This document shows positions 44,701-53,854 of a DNA stretch of 64,000 bases, one piece after another. Position 1 is the stretch's first letter; every line of letters starts with the position of its first letter. The notes under the pieces are model-generated. The model ran no database searches, was not told where the DNA came from, and saw nothing but the letters and a program-made list of their open reading frames with translations. This DNA is from Adiantum capillus-veneris (Eukaryota > Streptophyta > Polypodiopsida > Polypodiales > Pteridaceae). The stretch lies in contig CM043949.1 of assembly GCA_014529385.2 (NCBI GenBank), positions 142,106,858 to 142,170,857 on the forward strand. Reading direction: 5' to 3'. Both the position numbers and the translations under genes were made by a program.

Positions 44701-45028
44701 TCAGATGCTAAAGAAAATTTGCAGGACTCTCTTAGCATGCATTGAAGTGTTCGCGCCAGACAAAGCCACGACCTCGAGTCTACTATCGACGGCCGACACA
44801 GTGACGGATATGATGTATGATCTTTCATTGCAGCCCTCACCAAAGGTGTTACATCTCTTATACCAAAGAATTATGTTTTTGCCTAGCTTCCACATGCAAA
44901 CATTCGAAGAAGCTTTCTACACCGGCTTTTTCACTCACGAAAGCAAAATATTCGGCCCAACCTTGACCATCGGCAACCTACGCTATGAATCACATTTGCA
45001 GATGCTCAAGACGACAGGACTCTATTGA
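41771..45028 (+). CDS. ORF3: 1085-aa coiled-coil protein of unknown function
   Basis: Intact from ATG (GGATCCATGGATTCC) to TGA, 49 bases before the 3' LTR. Residues 1-275 form a basic start (ATKRKRPTIKD, a possible nuclear signal) and a globular part with features such as DLHRFFTSRPSGVDTRRVYE, VQITPQLIADALKL and LCRLYNQFFHVCSKRP, loosely like plant transposon-associated domains found in some Athila-type elements; I am not certain of that. Residues about 290-560 are charged and low complexity. Residues about 560-750 form a long heptad coiled coil (LQKQLENAMTESESHKASL; LRTENEALRKQLQDL). Residues about 815-1085 are a second globular part rich in W and P (WRKGWLNKYPAYLIYLVEAP). No signal peptide or membrane helix was seen, so a viral-type envelope is unlikely. 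It may bind nucleic acid or Gag; this is inference from composition. Confidence 0.85.
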   Translation: MDSAKSSATKRKRPTIKDALAEAEPFDIPTETLKPTKTWMEEAVLEKEGIKIYQGTFRDPQGQSVDVPMIPRELVDYSRTENISRYLEKADLHRFFTSRPSGVDTRRVYELATSIQKDGKAKLTAMDGETVEVQITPQLIADALKLHNKGSSVRERREAIEVYGSKKQNTTYGDMADQRAATLCRLYNQFFHVCSKRPQKYTTPPHAIATTITWALKSNMPKEVNYAQYIHEQVIAMHNQKPKYIGGGEILTRIAYEAIGARDQGPQIPSQNEWLREADEEEEQQEVSKRASTRAHRKLEIVSEPEEAMDEPLKKKVKKKADPKQTKSQKAARMERLVEQFRAERALKGDFEEMWVPDPSKVGTSSARPHVDQYDQYIRAYEESEAILEQQPVEPYTEEEVQLLKAELQKDDKGKKKVDESTEPQKKDGQANKGKAKMTEDNQPSFTVVPSPKKMEIIVEETTIEIETEVMEKPEDGTKEKEIDPVQQKKDDYEDLVAIGYSEEEALEAVYGISLRKQDDRKGTKEKTKGTMESKEKMDEPKPLEVVAERAVKLTDEDEKDMHMVHELLSKIKERSRAKEVALETAKQKEADLQKQLENAMTESESHKASLYDAENERDGLILQLAEASREVTSSQEAKERIEDELEAAKDELIELRERVELQERTIMRLRTTPRASRAGTEQEGALVPALEEQVRSLQRELRLEQVQRLHMAEGSLAAEERLTSENQTLRTENEALRKQLQDLQEQQRRETETPQEEAGGAAIELPETGEATTIENPAPVQEVASTSGISEEEEQKLQDQIEKSTEESAKAEMEWERRLLISIRLQGLDTKVLHEEWMQPSLPFPLMKFEVIKTKKRIEEEQYVALYEGDITKDEQSKKIVDSQPRWRKGWLNKYPAYLIYLVEAPKEIREDATFCPVPRVRSWKEHGRIAEKKPNWLNYPRMPGPKEGERIGKAYMVKTLTGTIKLFTGSPDLSCQMLKKICRTLLACIEVFAPDKATTSSLLSTADTVTDMMYDLSLQPSPKVLHLLYQRIMFLPSFHMQTFEEAFYTGFFTHESKIFGPTLTIGNLRYESHLQMLKTTGLY

Positions 45029-45063
45029 CCAAGCCTAAAAGTCATGTCAGGGACGACATGAAC

Positions 45064-45077
45064 GCGGAGGGGGGGAG
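45064..45077 (+). promoter_or_regulatory. 3' polypurine tract
   Basis: GCGGAGGGGGGGAG directly abuts the 3' LTR start TGTTGAGCC at 45078. This is the expected second-strand priming site. Confidence 0.9.
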
Positions 45078-46014
45078 TGTTGAGCCAGCAGAGGATCACA
45101 TCCGCATTTTTGCTCACACCCATCATTTTGTAACCATTGATTGTAATAAATGTCTTTTCGACATTAATTTTGATTTGAGCCATTCATTAAGTAACGGGAC
45201 TCAATTGAGTTTCCAGCTTGTAATCCCGACGTAATTTCACCTGCTGATGTAAATAATTAGAGATGTTCTTACCTCCAAGGCTGAGGTATATAAGCCAAAG
45301 TTTTGTAACCTAAGGGAGATTCAATTATTAATCAAGGTGAGTTTTTGAGCGCTGTGACTGTGTCTGAGAGAGTGAGAGAGAGAGAGAGTCTTATCTCCTT
45401 GCTACGCGAGCTACGGGGCCGCCATTGGAGAAGCGACACCACCATTGTGTTAGCAACGGTGAGAGCTACGCACAGATACCAAGAGTGCGCGCTATCGGCT
45501 TCTATGTGTGGTAAGTTCCTACGAGCTTCGGTGTGAGTTTTCTTCCAACTAGTGTGTCGGAATAGAGCGTGCAGCATATCTATAGAACCACAACGAGTAG
45601 AGCTACACATTCGTACCATCGGGGTCAAGTTTCGGTCTCCTGTAATTTTCGGCCTGTCTTCATACGCGTTTACCGCACGGAGTGGTTATAGGTTGATTTT
45701 GCAGTTCAAGTCTTTAGGGTGTTGTTCTTACCTAGTGTATAGACTCCCCCTTGAGTTTGAGATCGATTCGATGATTCTAGATCCTGTTTCGTATAGCATT
45801 CGTTCGTAGTACGGATTTCAGTCACTTGCGTATTTTAGAACTTAGATTTGATTTCCTTGGTAGTGATTGTCATTAGAAGGTCGAGTAGGTGATTTGACAC
45901 CCACCTAGTTGTTTCCATGCGCCTGCGGGTCAAGCTCCGTCCTCGTCTGACAAATTCTGTTGTTGGTTGAGTTCTCGCTATTTAGCTTCCGCTAGCGGCG
46001 TAACCGCCTTAACA
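45078..46014 (+). repeat. Gypsy 3' LTR (937 bp)
   Basis: Same length as the 5' LTR with two substitutions seen. It is followed by TAGTG, the probable target duplication, and then the rest of the chromovirus LTR-B microsatellite (GTGTGTGTGT). Confidence 0.96.
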
Positions 46015-46938
46015 TAGTGTGTGTGTGTGTGAGTGTGTGTGTAGGAGAGTATACCCCCCAAGCTAGCCCCCTCCCTGCTTTGGTTTACCCCTCTTCTAGC
46101 ACTAGCTTGCACTTGATTGGACCTCCTCAAGCTTGTCCAATCACATGCTTAGTGCATATCAAGCAACAAGGGTAGGCTTGGGACAAGTGTCCCCCTTTCT
46201 CCTTTGAGAGAGAGAACTTGATAAATGCAAAAACAATTAGTTAAATTAACTAAATTATCATTGGACCTCTCGGGAGGCCAACCAATACGCTTTAGGCACA
46301 CTATGAGGGCAACATGAAGAGGAGCTTGACAAGTGTCCTAATTGCTTTCTTTGTACCAAGCTTGCCTTGTGTGAGGGTATGTGTGTTCTCTCTCTAGCTC
46401 CTACAAAGAGGGCTCGCCCCCTTATGAGTAGGGATATGCTTTGACGTTTTGAATACCTTAACCCCTCCAGCACCTGAGTCATGGAGCACCTTCACACCTT
46501 AGTCATTAAGCACGACAAGCATCTCAAGCACCTTTAAGTTAGTCAGCAAGCATGACAAGCACCTCAAGCACCTTAGTCATCAAGCACACGACAAGCACCT
46601 AAGGCACCTTAGTTAGCAAGCACGACAAGCACCTCAAGCTTGGGTCGGCTTCCCACCTCAAGCACAGCCCTAGCTTGCCTAAGGTCAAAGGACTTTTAAC
46701 ACTAACCTTTGGAGGTCTTTAATGAAGCTAACCCTAAGGTCTTTAAGCTCCATTAGCTAGCCTTGCTCTTTGACATACCATCTCTCATTTGGATCCCTTT
46801 ACCATTGGCCCCATGTTGAGATAGATCTGTAAGAACATGTCCATATTCTAACTCTTGTTCTCGTTTATTCTCCCACATTAAATGATCAGTTTAATATGCG
46901 AAAATCATTTGGGTATGTTAGATATTAGATTTATGACA
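46015..46938 (-). repeat. Chromovirus LTR-B, second part
   Basis: Continues LTR-B (AGGAGAGTATACCCCCCAAG as in LTR-A at about 23480) through the AAGCACCTTAGTCA minisatellite to ..TTATGACA at 46938. It is followed by AAACC, the target duplication, and then LINE sequence. Confidence 0.75.
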
Positions 46939-46943
46939 AAACC

Positions 46944-47525
46944 CCTCGCATCAACTTCCTACAATTGCATGGGAAGTAAGCAAAAAAGTTCAAAAGATAC
47001 ATAAAAGCAAGATCTTGAGCAGGGACTGGATGCAAGACATAAAGAAGTGGTTTGGGAGATGGGATGCATTGATGCTTCAATTGACTCCCAAGTGAATGAA
47101 GCTTTTCTACAACGCCAATGTATTACGGCTTGGGAGAAATCCGGTGGGTCACGCTTCATACATTACACCACCCATATTGTCCCCAACTACAAAACCATCT
47201 TCTTTGCTGAAAGAGGAAACCGTACTCACACTTACATGCTTGAGCCTATCCCCTTGTCGGCGATACACACTATCCCAACCATTCGGCTTAGCTCCCATTC
47301 CCTTCGATGAGAGACAGGGCGTTGGGGCAATGGAGAAGAGTCGAATCAACTATGCACATTCGAGAGTCTGAGTACCACACACTACTACAGTGCTCAGCTT
47401 TTGGTCACATCCGAACTTGCTTCTCTCACATTTTCAACCATGACTTAGACCTACACGCTTTCCTCTCCCAGCCACAGTGTGGGCTCTCCATTGCGACTCT
47501 CATCACCACAATTTTGGAGCATTGA
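46944..47525 (+). pseudogene. LINE fragment 1c: C-terminal part of ORF2
   Basis: Directly continues the LINE broken at 17232: PSHQLPTIAWEVSKKVQKIH, then ILSRDWMQDIKKWFGRWDA, then (other frames) AFLQRQCITAWEKSGGSRFI, THIVPNYKTIFFAERG, TYMLEPIPLSAIHTI. It ends ESEYHTLLQCSAFGHIRTCF (about 47360-47420), resembling the C-terminal zinc-binding region of plant LINE reverse transcriptases. Confidence 0.75.
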
Positions 47526-47608
47526 GAGTCACTCATTAGCCATGTACACATACTACATCACATGTAACTTTGGTCCCATAGTCATATTTGACCTTCGAGG
47601 ACGATGAT

Positions 47609-47611
<3 letters not shown>

Positions 47612-47682
<71 letters not shown>

Positions 47683-47686
47683 ACAT
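47612..47686. repeat. Compound (CT)n(CA)n microsatellite
   Basis: About 46 bases of CT followed by about 28 of CA. The partner at 56864-56981 has the same order in the segmental duplicate. Confidence 0.95.
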
Positions 47687-47689
47687 GCA

Positions 47690-48235
47690 TATATCTATCA
47701 ATGTTTTAGGTTTAGTGTCAAATTTGAGCCATTTAGTAGCAAGACCCTAAGAGAGACGATTTCATGTGACTTGTATGAAAACAATACGCAATCATAGTGC
47801 AACATTTGAACTGTGGACGGTGTGCATGGATGTATTTGGGAATTTAGAATATGTGAGTATTGCAGGTTAAGTATAAATTCCAACTTAAAAATATCTCATA
47901 TACATATATATGTATATCCATACATACATGTGTACTATATAAATATATGTCTATAACACACACACACACACACACACACGCTTATCTGTCAAAGTTCTAA
48001 GTTTATCATCAAAACTTATAGCTAGTTAGTATCAAGCTCTATGTGATGTAGCATCCTTGAGAAGGTTTCATGTGACGTGTATGCAAGCAATATGCGCAAC
48101 ATAGAGGACCATGTCTTGTGTATGGATGCCATTAGCTTATAAAAAATATATTAAGTTTATTATGACTTATACATAAACCTACATATATACATGCAAAATA
48201 CACACACACACACGCACCCCTCAACCCCCCTATCA
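47690..48235. repeat. Tandem monomers of about 240-300 bp, left copy
   Basis: Two units, each with TCTATCAATGTTTTAGGTTTA-like text, then TTTCATGTGAC(T/G)TGTATG, AT(A/G)CGCA, GTGCATGGATGT and a CA microsatellite. The right copy at 56700-57470 has three such units. Confidence 0.7.
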
Positions 48236-49910
48236 ACTAGAATACCTAAACATAGAGCCCAAGGACCACAGGTCTATTATAATGAGATGCAAGACTTTCT
48301 TTTTTTCAAATGGCCAAAGTGAGGTGTTGAAGTGTGGGGAGTATGGGACAATCCAATAGGTTTGAAAGACAACTTGCACCTTGATTTTATTTATGGCCTA
48401 CATAAGGCTTGAGTAAAGTGGTCACTCTTGGGAGCAACTGTGGACTATTGGATCAAACTTGTCGATCCAATACCACATGGAAAAAATATTGGCAAATTAA
48501 GAGGGACCTTAACTAAGCATCATCTTATGTAGGCCATTGTAACCTGGTAGTTGACACTTGTTCTCCAAGAAAAGTCTTGCTAACTACAAGGGGACAAACA
48601 ACACAAGGATGCGCCAACCATTGTAAGTTACTACCAGCCATATTTCCACAAATGTCTTTGCTTTAGCAACCCAACTTGATTTTTGACCTTATTGCATGCC
48701 CTTCATCAACTTACCATGCAATGTTCTCATTTCAACTTTGATACAAGAAACTATTCCAACTATGATGCTCTTTCTGAATGATAGTTCTTTCTCACAGAGC
48801 ACTAGAAAGCAAGTTATGTGTGTGTAAAATGGTTCTTTAGGAGCTTATTGCAGCCAAAAATACAATGCAACCTTTTGATAAGCTGAAATTAAGGGGGTGC
48901 TTTTGGAGCTCATCAAAGCGAGAAATGAACTGCAATCTTTGCAAGCCCCCACAAAAGCCAAGTGCATCTACCAAAGAAGATGCTAGTTGAGCTCGCACAA
49001 AGGTTTCTGAAAGCTCCTTAAAGACCTACAAACAACTCTTTTGAAGAACCCCAAAACTACGATGCTTTCTTCCAACACCTCCTAGGGGTCCATCAACATT
49101 GGGGGTATTGTGAAGTACACATTGCACAAGATGAGACCCAAACCGAACGTGTCCTCTCTCTCAAGAGGCACCTCTTTATAAATTGGAGAGTTGGTTACAT
49201 TGGTGGTTCACACCATAGTATTCTATTTTTTTAAATTAAGCAATTTACTAGAGATACATTAACAACAAGGGTTTCTTTAATCCATATTTCAAAAACCTGT
49301 TGATTCATCAAAAGAGAGGGGTCAATCTATTCATGTCAACATTTTCGCATTAAAAAAGGGGGTTTTAAGTATCCTATGAACCTATGTTATATAGGGGGGT
49401 CTGATCTTGCAACAAGTTATGGCAAAACCAGAGATGTTGTCCCAAAACATCCCATTTCCTTGACTAGAAGTGTACAAAACTACGGGGTCACTCATAGATG
49501 CTTCACATATGAGGGCGCCATAACCTGATGGACTCCCAATGTTCACAAGAAGTTTTGGATAGATTCTCACAATAATTCTCACATTATGACTTAACTCAAC
49601 ATCATGAGCTTCTGTGAGGGAGGCACGGCATACCTAGCTAGGTATACGGTGCCTCCTAAGCAGGATGTTATGCATTGTATGGAAAATACCTGAAAAAGTC
49701 TCCCTTTTCCTACATGAGAAAATCTCTAAATCTTCTTGTGGTTGCTGCAGGCACGACGTTCAAATCGCCAGCCGAATGTTTGAACTCATCCCTTTCAGTA
49801 TCCCCGCAAGGTTGTACATACCTTACTATTGATTAACAGCATTCATGAATACCCTTACATCGATGGACATAACGCTCTCCCCACTACTGACAGAGCAAGT
49901 AGAGCTAAGA
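48236..49910. repeat. Segmental duplicate, left copy
   Basis: Matches 57471-59220 in the same order and orientation. Shared blocks include CAAGTTATGGCAAAA(C)CAGAG near 49415 and 58410, and TTAACAGCATTCATGAAT near 49835 and 59117. Stops in every frame show that any gene here is broken. The stretch 49140-49320 has diverged most. Confidence 0.8.
49620..49657. repeat. 38-nt foldback
   Basis: Nineteen-base arms GGAGGCACGGCATACCTAG and CTAGGTATACGGTGCCTCC pair with two mismatches and no loop. The paralogous segment near 58.5-59.0 kb lacks it, so it arrived after the duplication or was lost from the other copy. Confidence 0.75.
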
Positions 49911-50820
49911 TAAACTCCAATTCACTAGAGCTAATAACGCTCAGAGGGTACTGATCAATCAAAAAACAATGGCATACCATTTTAAAGCAATCCATTTTCT
50001 AGTGGACATATAGATCAAGAGGGGGGGACCTTAACGTTGAACCTTGAAGACCTCCTGAATCTGGTCATCAGTACCATCAAGATAGATTTGAAAAAAAAAA
50101 ACTGAGGTATTCACAGGACAAGGATGTTGGAGATGGGACGATCAATAAGAGGGATGATGATGATGATGACCAACCCCCTCCACCTCCTCCAGCACCAGGG
50201 TCAGCCACAAGTGGTCGACACACACGCAGAAGTAAAGGAAATGGGCAACCAGTCTACGGATCAGACCCAGGAATAGACTAATCAGAACCAATCTGGCCAG
50301 CAAACGCAGCAAGCAGCCACTGGGCAACAGCGATCTGGGGCTCTAATCAGAGCAAATAAGAGTAAAGCAGTGCTGGTCGATGTAGAATCAGAGATGACCT
50401 TGAGTACTCTACTCACTGCCTTAGTTTGAACAAGAAACTAACGGGGGGGAAAGGCTCTCCAAGTACAGAATTTCTTCCATGATGACGATGCATATTCAGA
50501 CTTAAAAGAATGATCGATCAATGGAAGCTGATTAGTTACCACGAGCGAGCTACTGCAAACTTCCCCCTCACCCCAATACCATCCAACTTTTAGCATGAGT
50601 TCCTGAGTATGTGCTAACACAAGGTGATGTGTTGATCAACCCTCAAGCGCAACAACTCACTGCCATGAATGTTCAGAGGCTAGTGTTGCGACTGGAAATG
50701 ATCCTAGGAAATCATCCTTCATGTATATGCATAAAAGACATCCAACTGGTGGAGCTAAGCAACCAACACATGGTGGCAAAGCTGACAAGCTCGCTGCTGT
50801 TGCCCCCTCACACGTCTTGC
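49911..50820. other. Unassigned sequence left of LINE 2
   Basis: An acidic/proline-rich stretch (GATGATGATGATGACCAACC near 50155, then CCTCCACCTCCTCC) and short frames. It may be retroelement gag debris or LINE 2 upstream sequence; I do not recognise it. Confidence 0.35.
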
Positions 50821-51838
50821 CTGCTCTGTCCGCCATCGCCAGCCCAGCCCTACTCCCCCCCACCCCCACCTCGCTGCCCTCCTCACCTCGCCTCGCCTCG
50901 CTGCCTCCCCCACTGTCCCGCTGCTCGTGCCCGTCGCACTGTCCCCTCCCACGCTGCCCCCCTCCCACCCTATCCCGTTGCCCCTGCCCGTCATCTCGCT
51001 CCCTCCCCCCGCTCCTCATGCTTGTGCCATCCCCCGCCTCAAGTCTCTATCTCTGTCAGAGCTGGTTCACAGCGGCACCGACTCTCGTCGCTCACTTTGT
51101 CGCTTTTGATTTTCCTTCGTTCGCCCTTGCAGCAGTAGACACAGATGGAGGATTCTGCTCCACCACAGAGGGACTCCACTGCAGGAGACGGCCTTTCTTG
51201 CGACCCCCCCTTCTGGTGCAGACATCCCCCTTTGCAGCAATTCCTCGCAGTCTGACGAGCTTCGACATTCGTCGCCGTTGGGATTTTTTGGTCTACTACT
51301 TTACACGGTTTCTCGGCAACCCCTCATCAGGACTTGAGGCAGCGTGCTTCAGAGTTTCTGTACTGTTCCTTGCAGCTAGAGAGATAGAGGCCCTGGACTT
51401 AGTGATTGGCTTCTCTTTTTCCCTAAACGGCAGGGACCAGTCTGAGTGGACTCTAGACTGAGTGTTGGAGTGGTTGCAGACAGAGGCCCTAGAGTTCTCT
51501 CATCACATGGGAGACCTAGGAGTTACACACTTGGTTAACACTCTGTGGCCGTTGGTCAAGTTTTCAGTGACATCTCCAGACTCAGCAGGTTGTAGACACA
51601 TTGTGATTCATTTCTTTGCTAACACGCAGAGCCCGCCATGTTATGTACACATACATGAGGACTCCTAGACAGAGGAGGTTGATTTGCGCACGGCTCGTTC
51701 TACTTGGGCTTCGGTTAGACACTATTTGCAGTCACGCCTATCTCGGGGACACTCGGATGCAGATTACTCCCCATTCAAGCCTGCCTCGAAGATAGCACAC
51801 TTAGCTGTTGCTGCAGCATCAGTTCTCTCTCGCTCCCC

Positions 51839-53798
51839 ATGAGGATCGTCTCATGGAACGTGCAGGGATTAGGTGGGCCCCAGTTTCAGCGTAGTGTTAG
51901 AAGCTTCAGTGATGCCTTGTGGGAGAAGAGATTTACCTTCTTGTGCTACAGGAGCATCATCTGTGTGAGAGCCGCATTAGACGTTGTGGTCAGCTTTTGC
52001 ATGGACGGTATAAAACTTTTTGGTCAGTTGTATTTAGGTCTGGTGGCATCCAGGGAGGGGCATGTATGACTATTGCGGACTCTTGGTAGCAGGCCATTGT
52101 GGACAGAGGGATTATTGTGTCTGGCAGGGCTCAGTGGATCACTATGCAGGTTCAGGGGTGCCTCTTGGGTTTCCTGAACATCTATGCGTCCAATGTGGTG
52201 AGTGCACGTGTAGAGTTTTGGTCTCACATTGTAGAGTCTTTGCCGCAAGCAGAGCAATGGTGCATTGGGGGTGACTTCAATATGTTGGAAGACCCCTCTG
52301 ACAGGATTGAAGGTAGCCATACTACAGTGCATGGAGTTGAGTTGGCAGCTTGGGAGAGGTTATGTATGAATCTGTGGGTTTCAGATGTGTGGCAACATTC
52401 TAGCTTTGTGAGGCTCCCAGACAGCCTGGCCTTCTCTCATTCGGACCGTAGAGTGGAAGGAGTGAATCTATCTCGAATAGATCGCTTCTACACTAGTGAC
52501 CAATTATGTGACTTGGGTGGGACACTTTACATTCGAGCTGGGACTTCTTTTTCGAACCATGCACTAGTGATTCTCACAGTGACAAATAGACAGAGGAGGG
52601 GGAGCACGATGCCACGCATCCCTGAGAGGGTCTTGCTGGACTCTGCGCTCAGAGAGCAAGTGGTGGCTCTTTGAATAGAGGGCTTAGACATGCAGGACTC
52701 TCTTGTTGATAGAGTGGCCTTTGGACTTGCTCAGCTTAGTCGGCTATTTCTCCAGGAGTCTACGGCCCGCTTGGCTGCAGTAAGAGAGGAGCAGCATCTC
52801 CGATGAGACGTTGCTTCGTTGTAGAGGATGCAAGAGCAGCATCCAGACAGTCCCTGGTTGGAGGAGCTGTTGCAGCAGGCTCGCCAGGAGCTTGCCAGCA
52901 CAGAGAAGAGGCGCCATGAGTTTTCTTTTTATCGACAGGCATCTCAGTGGACCCAAGTGGGTGACAGAGTGACAGGGGCTTTCTTTGAGACAGTGGGACC
53001 TCGACATACGCATGCCAAGGTCAGTCAGTTGAGGAGGTCTGACGTGTTAGTTGCTTCAAAGCTAGAGGAGATGCGTGCAGTTGCTACTGAATTTTACCTT
53101 GACCTGCTGTGAGCAGAGCCTCAGTCAAAGCGTCAGGATGTATGTACAGAGCAGGTGTGGACACAGATGCCTTGTCTTGTGACTGAGGAGATGCCCCAGA
53201 GGCTTGAGCTGCCTCTTCAGTTAGAGGAGCTCCACGCGGCCCTCAGAGCACTTCCCCGTGGTAGCTGTCCGGGTGAAGATGGTTTGACTCCTAGCTTTTT
53301 CTTAGAGTACTAGGACTTGCTTGGCTTAGATCTCTGCAGCGCTTTTCAATACATCCTACACACATGAGAGCTTTACAGCATGAGTGAGGGCTTGATTTAC
53401 CTCATTCCCAAGGAGGGTGGCTCCTTGGATGAGATTCCACAGTGGCGGCCCATCACCATCCTCAACTCAGCCTACAAAATTCTTGCCAAGGCTCTGAGTT
53501 TGAGGATTCAGCCACTTCTAGAGAGCATTATACATGAGACACAGACAAGATTTGTCAAGGAGCGTAGTACATAGTTACCCGGAACGCGGAACGGGAACGG
53601 CGACGGGATCCCCGCGGAACGGGGGAACGGCTAGGGGTTCGGAACGGGAACGGCGCGGAACGGGAGGTATAAAAAACACCCAAATAGTGCATTTTTTAGC
53701 TTCTTGTGTTTAAATACAAGGAGTATTAGAGTGCTTTGACTCTAATACTCACAAAAAACTCGTTTTGAAGACCATTCAATCTTGCTATGACTAGATGA

Positions 53799-53854
<56 letters not shown>

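Larger units (their letters stand above)
26990..46014 (+). mobile_element. Young giant Ty3/gypsy LTR retrotransposon (19,025 bp) with extra ORF3
   Basis: The complete element has 937-bp LTRs, primer site, leader, gag, protease, RT, RNase H, integrase, extra domains, a second leader, ORF3 and a polypurine tract. The LTRs differ at two positions (27070 C against 45158 T; 27902 T against 45990 C). Target duplication is GAGTG against TAGTG, one mismatch in a microsatellite. There is no chromodomain; the tRNA-Asp-like primer site and the RT/integrase style point to the non-chromovirus branch that includes Athila and Tat/Ogre, although I could not place it further. ORF3 lies where Athila has an env-like gene. 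Reading-frame breaks are confined to the protease-RT part. Confidence 0.95.

Noticed and set aside
41771-45028. ORF3 as a viral envelope
   Set aside because: No signal peptide or hydrophobic membrane helix was found; it is charged with a long coiled coil. Only the position resembles env-like genes.
50721-51461. Proline-rich plus-strand frame as a host gene
   Set aside because: It lies in the C-rich start of LINE 2 directly before the LINE endonuclease and has no host-gene motif.
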